From an uncultured Collinsella sp. (GTDB taxonomy: Bacteria > Actinomycetota > Coriobacteriia > Coriobacteriales > Coriobacteriaceae): a DNA stretch of 6,714 nucleotides. The notes under the pieces are model-generated. The model made no database searches and was not told the DNA's origin. It was given only the letters and a program-made list of their open reading frames with translations. The stretch spans positions 1 through 6,714 of the forward strand of contig CAUGKA010000114.1 of assembly GCA_959599615.1 (NCBI GenBank), in the 5' to 3' direction. How positions within the stretch are numbered: the stretch's first letter is position 1; every line of letters begins with the position of its first letter. Made by a program: the position numbers and the translations under genes. Below, piece by piece: positions 1 to 3,403 of this stretch.

Positions 1-6
1 ACTAGG

Positions 7-29
7 GTGGGCGGCTGCGTTTTGCCCAC
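7..29 (+). promoter_or_regulatory. Hairpin just upstream of the glmM ribosome binding site
   Basis: GTGGGC (7-12) and GCCCAC (24-29) are perfect inverted repeats around an 11-base loop, ending three bases before the glmM Shine-Dalgarno sequence. It could be a 5' leader hairpin, an operator, or the end of an upstream intercistronic structure. The window edge hides what lies before it. No T-tract follows, so it is not a classical terminator. The arms are short and GC-rich, and chance is possible. Confidence 0.3.
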
Positions 30-32
30 TTG

Positions 33-40
33 GGAAGGAG
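33..40 (+). promoter_or_regulatory. Shine-Dalgarno sequence fixing the glmM start
   Basis: GGAAGGAG lies seven bases before the ATG at 48. The frame is also open from a TTG at 30, but that codon sits just upstream of this purine tract and has no ribosome binding site of its own. The ATG at 48 is therefore the start. Confidence 0.85.
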
Positions 41-47
41 CGATCCT

Positions 48-1385
48 ATGCCCCAGAACATCTTCGGTACCGACGGCGTCCGTGGCGTCGCCAATGCCGA
101 CCTCTCGTGCGACCTCGCGTTTCGCCTGGGCCGCGCGGCGACCAAGTTCCTTGGTCCGGACATCTGCATCGGCCGCGACACGCGTCTTTCGGGCACCATG
201 CTCGAGAGCGCTCTGACCGCCGGCATTATGGCCGAGGGCGGCCGCCCGCACTGCTGCGGCGTTATTCCTACGCCGGCCGTGGCGCTGCTCACCGTCCAAA
301 ACGAGCTCGACGGCGGCATCGTCATCTCCGCTTCGCACAATCCGCCGGAGTTCAACGGCATCAAGTTCTTTAGCCGCAAGGGCATGAAGCTTCCCGACGC
401 TGTCGAGGAAGAGATCAGCGCCTGGGTCATGTCCGAGGAGGCCATGGCTGCCGACACGCTTCCGACCGGTGCCGGCGTGGGTCACATCATCAAGATGAAG
501 GACGCCCGCAAGGCATACATCGACCATGCCATCGATACGCTTGATGGTCTGAGGCTCGATGGCCTGGTCGTTGCCGTCGACTGCGGCCATGGCGCCTCTT
601 GCCAGACCACGCCCGCCGCGCTGCAGCGCCTGGGTGCCACGGTCCATGCCATCAACACCGATTACTGTGGCACTGACATTAACGTTGAGTGCGGCTCCAC
701 TCACCTTGAGCCCCTGCGCGAGCTCGTGCTGCGCACCCACGCCGATATCGGCCTGGCCCACGACGGCGACGCCGACCGAGTACTGTTCGTGGACAGCGAG
801 GGCAATGAGATCGACGGTGACTACATCCTGGCTATCTGCGGTTCTGACCTGGCCGCCCGCGGCAAGCTCGCCAACTCCGAGATCGTCTCGACCGTTATGT
901 GCAACCTGGGCTTCTCCATCGCTATGAAGGAGCAGGGCTTCGAGATGGTTCAGACCGCCGTGGGCGATCGCTACGTTCTGGAGCGTATGCTCGCGGACGG
1001 TGCCGTCATCGGCGGCGAGCAGTCCGGCCACATCATCTTCCTGGAGCACAACACCACCGGTGACGGTCTGGTGACGGCTCTGCAGCTGCTGGCCGTGCTC
1101 AAGCGCACCGGTCGTACCCTCACCGATCTTGCCGGCATCATGAAGAAGTACCCGCAGGTGCTCGTCAACGTGCATTCCGACAACAAGGCTGGTCTGGATG
1201 ATTGCCAGCCCATCTGGGATGCCGTCGCTGCTGCCGAGAAGGAGCTTGACGGCCGCGGCCGCATTCTGGTGCGTCCGAGCGGTACCGAGCCGCTGGTCCG
1301 CGTTATGGCCGAGGCCGAGACGCACGAGCTGACCCAGCGCGTTGTCGACGACATCGTCGAGGTTGTCAAGCGCGAACTTCCCTAA
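48..1385 (+). CDS. glmM: Phosphoglucosamine mutase GlmM
   Basis: This cytoplasmic enzyme interconverts glucosamine-6-phosphate and glucosamine-1-phosphate, the step that commits amino sugar to UDP-GlcNAc and hence peptidoglycan. The 445-residue product has the usual family length and all signatures of the alpha-D-phosphohexomutase fold. FGTDGVRG lies at the N-terminus (domain 1). The phosphoserine loop ISASHNP has the catalytic serine at about residue 96. The Mg-binding loop DGDADR is at about 239-244, the sugar-binding loop GGEQSGH at about 322-328, and the C-terminal phosphate-binding loop RPSGTEPLVR at about 409-418. The SASHNP, DGDADR and GEQSGH set separates GlmM from ManB-type and Pgm-type mutases. 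It needs activation by serine phosphorylation, as known for the family. The reading frame is intact. A 71-base gap separates it from crr. With nagB 0.8 kb downstream it forms an amino-sugar neighbourhood. Confidence 0.97.
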   Translation: MPQNIFGTDGVRGVANADLSCDLAFRLGRAATKFLGPDICIGRDTRLSGTMLESALTAGIMAEGGRPHCCGVIPTPAVALLTVQNELDGGIVISASHNPPEFNGIKFFSRKGMKLPDAVEEEISAWVMSEEAMAADTLPTGAGVGHIIKMKDARKAYIDHAIDTLDGLRLDGLVVAVDCGHGASCQTTPAALQRLGATVHAINTDYCGTDINVECGSTHLEPLRELVLRTHADIGLAHDGDADRVLFVDSEGNEIDGDYILAICGSDLAARGKLANSEIVSTVMCNLGFSIAMKEQGFEMVQTAVGDRYVLERMLADGAVIGGEQSGHIIFLEHNTTGDGLVTALQLLAVLKRTGRTLTDLAGIMKKYPQVLVNVHSDNKAGLDDCQPIWDAVAAAEKELDGRGRILVRPSGTEPLVRVMAEAETHELTQRVVDDIVEVVKRELP

Positions 1386-1415
1386 TGGTCAAAAACGGGT
1401 GCCAAGTGGTAAACT
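1386..1415 (+). promoter_or_regulatory. Candidate promoter for crr
   Basis: An extended -10 element, TGGTAAACT (hexamer TAAACT at 1410-1415), sits 18 bases after TGGTCA (1386-1391), a four-of-six match to TTGACA. A transcript starting near 1422 would have a leader of about 35 bases before the crr ATG. No terminator hairpin is visible between glmM and crr, so read-through from glmM is also possible. This is pattern matching only. Confidence 0.35.
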
Positions 1416-1446
1416 GTTAAGGCTATTTTGGTCGATTGGTATGTCC

Positions 1447-1450
1447 GAGG
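1447..1450 (+). promoter_or_regulatory. Shine-Dalgarno sequence fixing the crr start
   Basis: GAGG, within the longer purine run GAGGGGGAG, stands six bases before the ATG at 1457. An in-frame TTG at 1436 would add seven residues that do not resemble the start of IIA proteins and lacks its own purine tract. The ATG at 1457 is preferred. Confidence 0.75.
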
Positions 1451-1456
1451 GGGAGC

Positions 1457-1954
1457 ATGTTCACTAAAGTCCTAAGGTCTTTTGGTATGCGTGGTCGAGT
1501 CCTTACGCTGGATGCTCCCATCTCGGGCGACGTCATTCCGTTGTCCGAGGTCAATGACCAGACATTTGCCACCGGCCTTTTGGGCCAGGGCGTGGCGATT
1601 CAGCCTACCGGCACGCGTGTGATTGCACCGGCTGATGCCAAGGTCGAGGCCATTTTTCCCACGGGACACGCTGTTGCGCTTAACACGGTCGATGGCTTGG
1701 ACGTGCTCATCCACGTTGGTTTGGACACTGTTCAGCTTGAGGGCAAGCACTTTACCGTACATGCGCAAGTGGGCGACATCGTCCATAAGGGCGATGTGCT
1801 CATTGAGTTCGATCGCGAGGCAATTGCTGCCGAGGGCTACGATGTGACGGTTCCCATCTTGGTGTGCAACTCTGTTGAGTTCTCGAGCATCAAGGGCTCC
1901 GTTGGCGTGCATGTCGAAGAGATGGACCAGCTCATCGTTGCTCGCGAGCGCTAG
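1457..1954 (+). CDS. crr: PTS glucose-family IIA component (IIAGlc-like)
   Basis: This is a free-standing IIA phosphocarrier of the glucose/N-acetylglucosamine PTS family, 165 residues, cytoplasmic. It takes phosphate from HPr and hands it to a IIB domain. Both hallmark histidines are present. His71 in TGHAVAL matches E. coli IIAGlc His75, and His86 in LIHVGLDTV matches the phosphorylated His90. The downstream LEGKHF, GDIVHKGDVLIEFD and late VPILVCN blocks also fit the family. The first 14 residues (MFTKVLRSFGMRGR) are basic and hydrophobic and recall the membrane-associating N-terminal helix of enterobacterial IIAGlc, which is an inference. No IIBC permease is encoded in this window, so the sugar served cannot be read here. 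Glucose or GlcNAc are plausible given nagB next door. The same domain occurs fused in PtsG/NagE proteins, but this copy is complete and separate. Confidence 0.93.
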   Translation: MFTKVLRSFGMRGRVLTLDAPISGDVIPLSEVNDQTFATGLLGQGVAIQPTGTRVIAPADAKVEAIFPTGHAVALNTVDGLDVLIHVGLDTVQLEGKHFTVHAQVGDIVHKGDVLIEFDREAIAAEGYDVTVPILVCNSVEFSSIKGSVGVHVEEMDQLIVARER

Positions 1955-1976
1955 CAAGTGCACGTGGCCATTAGCC

Positions 1977-1982
1977 TACAAT
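1977..1982 (+). promoter_or_regulatory. Possible -10 element for the nagB transcript
   Basis: TACAAT matches the TATAAT consensus at five of six positions and lies just upstream of the strong hairpin. No good -35 hexamer stands 16-18 bases upstream, where the sequence is the crr stop region, and there is no extended TGn. It would need an activator or may be fortuitous. Confidence 0.25.
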
Positions 1983-1994
1983 TCAAACACGTTT

Positions 1995-2028
1995 ACGGAG
2001 GGCGCCCTTGAAAGAGGGCGCCCTCCGT
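1995..2028 (+). terminator. Perfect 13-bp hairpin after crr, lacking a T-tract
   Basis: The left arm (1995-2007, ACGGAGGGCGCCC) and right arm (2016-2028) are exact reverse complements around an 8-base loop whose outermost bases can pair as well. It begins 40 bases after the crr stop, a usual place for a terminator, yet GGCAAGATGGG follows instead of a T run. It may end crr transcription without U-tract help, protect the crr 3' end, or open the nagB leader. The structure itself is certain. Its role is not. Confidence 0.5.
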
Positions 2029-2045
2029 GGCAAGATGGGACTTGT

Positions 2046-2065
2046 CCGAAGCTAAAAGGCTTCGG
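2046..2065 (+). promoter_or_regulatory. Second leader hairpin
   Basis: CCGAAGC (2046-2052) and GCTTCGG (2059-2065) pair perfectly around the loop TAAAAG. No T-tract follows, so it is not an intrinsic terminator. It is probably one stem of the nagB leader. Confidence 0.4.
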
Positions 2066-2137
2066 GTCACCGTGGACGGGCAGGGGCCTCGACGCGGCTA
2101 GACACGAGACACATACATTACGCGACCTCGCCCTGGT

Positions 2138-2172
2138 GGCCGCACACGTTGGTTGCGGCCGACGCGGGCCGC
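2138..2172 (+). promoter_or_regulatory. Mutually exclusive stems in the nagB leader
   Basis: TGCGGCC (2154-2160) is exactly complementary to GGCCGCA (2138-2144) upstream. Its last six bases, GCGGCC (2155-2160), are also exactly complementary to GGCCGC (2167-2172) downstream. Only one pairing can exist at a time. This layout is seen in attenuators and riboswitches, although in GC-rich DNA short matches of this kind also arise by chance. Confidence 0.35.
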
Positions 2173-2184
2173 GGGCAAGTGCTT

Positions 2185-2219
2185 GTAAGGGGAGCCTTGC
2201 CTCTCTTGTACGAGAAAGG
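2185..2219 (+). promoter_or_regulatory. Alternative stems that free or mask the nagB Shine-Dalgarno
   Basis: The nagB ribosome binding site is AAGGA (2216-2220), six bases before the ATG at 2227. GAGAAAGG (2212-2219) can pair with CCTT (2195-2198) and TCTC (2202-2205), leaving a 3-base bulge and the loop TTGTAC. That hides the binding site. The same CCTT can instead pair with AAGG at 2187-2190, extended by a G-U and a G-C pair (2185-2200, loop GGAG), which frees it. The competing folds suggest translational control, as an inference from pairing alone. Confidence 0.4.
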
Positions 2220-2226
2220 ACGCGTA

Positions 2227-2955
2227 ATGAAGATCATTAAAGCTAAAGACTACGAGGATATGAGCCGCAAGGCCGCCAATATTATCTCGGCGCAGGTTAT
2301 CCTCAAGCCCGACTGTGTGCTGGGACTTGCCACCGGCTCCACCCCGATCGGTGCCTACAAGCAGCTCGCTGCTTGGTACGAGAAGGGCGACGTCGACTTT
2401 GCCGAGGTCAGCACCTACAACCTGGACGAGTATCGCGGCCTTTCGCACGACGATCCCCAGAGCTATCACTACTTCATGCGTGAGAACTTCTTCGATCACA
2501 TCAACATCGACCTGAACAACACGCATGTGCCCGACGGTTCCAACCCCGATGCCGCCGCTGCCTGCTCTGAGTACGACAAGATCGTTGCCGCCGCCGGTTA
2601 CCCGGATCTGCAGCTGCTCGGCATTGGCAACAACGGCCATATCGGTTTCAACGAGCCCGATGACCACTTCTCCAAGGGCACGCACTGCGTCGACCTCACC
2701 GAGAGCACCATTCAGGCCAACAGCCGCCTGTTCGACAGCATCGACGATGTTCCCCGTCAGGCCTACACCATGGGTACCCAGACCATCATGTATGCCCGCA
2801 TGATCTTGGTCGTCGCCAACGGCGAGGCCAAGGCTCAGGCCGTGCATGACATGTGCTATGGTCCGGTTACGCCCGCGTGCCCGGCTTCGATCCTGCAGCT
2901 GCACACCAACTGCGTTGTCGTTGCCGACGAGGCCGCCCTTTCGCTCTGCGAGTAG
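2227..2955 (+). CDS. nagB: Glucosamine-6-phosphate deaminase NagB
   Basis: NagB converts glucosamine-6-phosphate to fructose-6-phosphate and ammonia, the last step of GlcNAc/GlcN catabolism, in the cytoplasm. The product is 242 residues, the length of the Bacillus-type enzyme. It lacks the C-terminal extension of the allosteric E. coli hexamer. Visible motifs are the phosphate-binding loop LATGSTP (about 34-40), NLDEY with catalytic Asp67, DDPQSYHYFM (about 75-84) and GIGNNGHIGFNEP with Asn136, His138 and Glu143. These align with the E. coli active-site residues Asp72, Asp141, His143 and Glu148, and Asn at the second position is usual in Gram-positive forms. The start is the ATG at 2227 because AAGGA lies six bases before it and MKIIKAKDY is typical. 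An open frame back to a TTG at 2149 runs through the leader and has no family similarity. An unusually long, structured leader precedes the gene and a strong terminator ends it. Confidence 0.97.
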   Translation: MKIIKAKDYEDMSRKAANIISAQVILKPDCVLGLATGSTPIGAYKQLAAWYEKGDVDFAEVSTYNLDEYRGLSHDDPQSYHYFMRENFFDHINIDLNNTHVPDGSNPDAAAACSEYDKIVAAAGYPDLQLLGIGNNGHIGFNEPDDHFSKGTHCVDLTESTIQANSRLFDSIDDVPRQAYTMGTQTIMYARMILVVANGEAKAQAVHDMCYGPVTPACPASILQLHTNCVVVADEAALSLCE

Positions 2956-2987
2956 CGCGAATCCTGCATCTCGACATAGCCTTGCCT

Positions 2988-3015
2988 AAGGCCTCCGCTT
3001 TGCGGGGGCCTTTTT
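2988..3015 (+). terminator. Rho-independent terminator of nagB
   Basis: The left arm AGGCCTCCGC (2989-2998) pairs with GCGGGGGCCT (3002-3011) over ten positions, one of them a T-G wobble, around a 3-base TTT loop. A2988 can add a pair with T3012. A run of five T (3011-3015) follows at once. It begins 32 bases after the nagB stop and should end the nagB transcript cleanly, isolating the downstream regulator. Confidence 0.92.
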
Positions 3016-3033
3016 GCTATCCCTTTCCGCCCG

Positions 3034-3088
3034 CTTGACCAAAATCTTGTCGCAAGCTTGACGAATGCCGGATGCCCAACAGCTTGAT
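3034..3088 (+). repeat. CTTG(A/T)C direct repeats, possible SARP-type operator
   Basis: CTTGAC (3034-3039), CTTGTC (3046-3051) and CTTGAC (3057-3062) are on the same strand with start-to-start distances of 12 and 11 bases, about one helical turn. A fourth, imperfect copy CTTGAT is at 3083-3088. The third overlaps the palindrome CAAGCTTG (3053-3060). SARP-family activators are known to bind direct repeats spaced about 11 bases apart near the -35 region, and the next gene encodes a SARP-type output domain. The repeat pattern is seen. Its use as an operator is inferred. Confidence 0.45.
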
Positions 3089-3171
3089 TCATTCCATACC
3101 AGATTCTATGCAAAAATGCCACTAAAAGGTCGTAGACGGTAGCGGGTGCTAGGCGAGTTGAATGACATGGC

Positions 3172-3184
3172 TGAACCTTGTTCA
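3172..3184. promoter_or_regulatory. Palindrome TGAAC-CTT-GTTCA
   Basis: Perfect 5-base arms around a 3-base centre could bind a dimeric repressor. It resembles a Gram-positive SOS box (GAAC-N4-GTTC) but has one base too few in the centre, so I do not call it a LexA site. Confidence 0.25.
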
Positions 3185-3210
3185 TCTGCGTTACACTGCC
3201 GCTTAGATGG

Positions 3211-3226
3211 GACAAGCTGACAAGCT
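3211..3226 (+). repeat. Exact tandem duplication of GACAAGCT
   Basis: Two copies of GACAAGCT follow one another without a gap. On the minus strand each reads AGCTTGTC and so contains the same CTTG(A/T)C core as the repeats at 3034-3062. It could be a second cluster of regulator sites in inverted orientation, or a simple slippage duplication. Confidence 0.5.
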
Positions 3227-3354
3227 CATTTACCTGCTTAAAGACCGATTAGTCGGGGGATTAATAACAATCGGCCCTCGCTGTACAAAAACTTGCCGCT
3301 TGCGTACCAAAAGACAACCTAGAACACAAGGTCGCTCTATTCATAGCGCGGCTT

Positions 3355-3383
3355 GTATGGTCTTGCGGTTACAGTGTCCATAC
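3355..3383 (+). promoter_or_regulatory. Inverted repeat before the regulator's ribosome binding site
   Basis: GTATGG (3355-3360) and CCATAC (3378-3383) are exact inverted repeats with 17 bases between them. The structure ends nine bases before the Shine-Dalgarno GAGGAG (3393-3398). It may be an operator spanning two to three helical turns or an RNA hairpin in the leader. Confidence 0.3.
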
Positions 3384-3392
3384 GGTCGAGTT

Positions 3393-3398
3393 GAGGAG
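3393..3398 (+). promoter_or_regulatory. Shine-Dalgarno sequence of the large regulator
   Basis: GAGGAG stands five bases before the ATG at 3404. It is strong and well placed, and fixes the start of the 999-residue product. Confidence 0.85.
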
Positions 3399-3403
3399 CG
3401 GGC

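Larger units (their letters stand above)
1955..2226 (+). other. Structured non-coding leader between crr and nagB
   Basis: These 272 bases hold no credible gene but many inverted repeats. In order they are: a 13-bp perfect hairpin (1995-2028), a 7-bp hairpin CCGAAGC/GCTTCGG (2046-2065), overlapping stems at 2138-2172, and overlapping stems at 2185-2219 that reach the nagB Shine-Dalgarno. A possible -10, TACAAT, at 1977-1982 would place nearly all of these in a nagB 5' untranslated region of about 235 bases. I compared it by eye with the glmS ribozyme, TPP, FMN, cobalamin and glycine riboswitches and the SRP RNA and saw none of their conserved cores. It may be a regulatory leader, a small RNA, or a crr 3' end followed by a shorter nagB leader. 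Confidence 0.45.
3016..3403 (+). other. AT-richer intergenic region upstream of the large regulator
   Basis: This 388-base gap is visibly richer in A and T than the flanking genes and holds no convincing gene. It contains CTTG(A/T)C direct repeats (3034-3062, with a near-copy at 3083-3088), a small palindrome TGAAC-CTT-GTTCA (3172-3184) and an exact tandem 8-mer (3211-3226). It also has a CCGATT/AATCGG inverted repeat (3245-3274) with an internal CCGA/TCGG alternative, and GTATGG/CCATAC next to the start (3355-3383). Several TTGA-type -35 hexamers occur at 3035, 3058 and 3084, but none has a good -10 at normal spacing. The nearest is TTGATT (3084)-17 bases-TATGCA (3107). That weakness would suit an activator-dependent promoter. 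Confidence 0.6.

Noticed and set aside
2035..2055. A six-codon leader peptide MGLVRS in the nagB leader, with its stop codon in the loop of the 2046-2065 hairpin
   Set aside because: There is no good ribosome binding site before the ATG, and the residues give no obvious attenuation logic. It is probably chance, though ribosome profiling could test it.
2095..2104. A partial match (CGGCTAGACA) to the DasR/NagR-type GlcNAc operator GGTCTAGACC
   Set aside because: Only about seven of ten positions match and the palindrome is broken, so it is not strong enough to call despite the fitting position before nagB.
1955..2226. glmS ribozyme or another known riboswitch in the nagB leader
   Set aside because: The conserved glmS cleavage core and the conserved cores of TPP, FMN, cobalamin and glycine riboswitches are not seen by eye. 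An Infernal scan would be decisive.
2638..2640. Missing catalytic aspartate in NagB (Asn where E. coli has Asp141; protein residue 136 at 2632-2634 and the adjacent Gly-His)
   Set aside because: Asn at this position in NGHIGFNEP is the usual state of Bacillus-type 242-residue NagB enzymes, so it is not a defect.
2098..2904. A 268-codon minus-strand frame antisense to nagB
   Set aside because: It is a mirror of nagB's GC-rich codon pattern, and its 3' part covers the leader hairpins. No family features are visible, while the plus strand is unmistakably NagB.
3172..3184. An SOS-box (LexA) site
   Set aside because: The arms GAAC/GTTC are present, but the centre is three bases long instead of the four in Gram-positive SOS boxes.
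2856..3215. A 119-codon minus-strand frame crossing the end of nagB and its terminator
   Set aside because: It runs antisense through the nagB 3' end and through a strong terminator hairpin. Its protein has no recognisable motif and a low-complexity tail.
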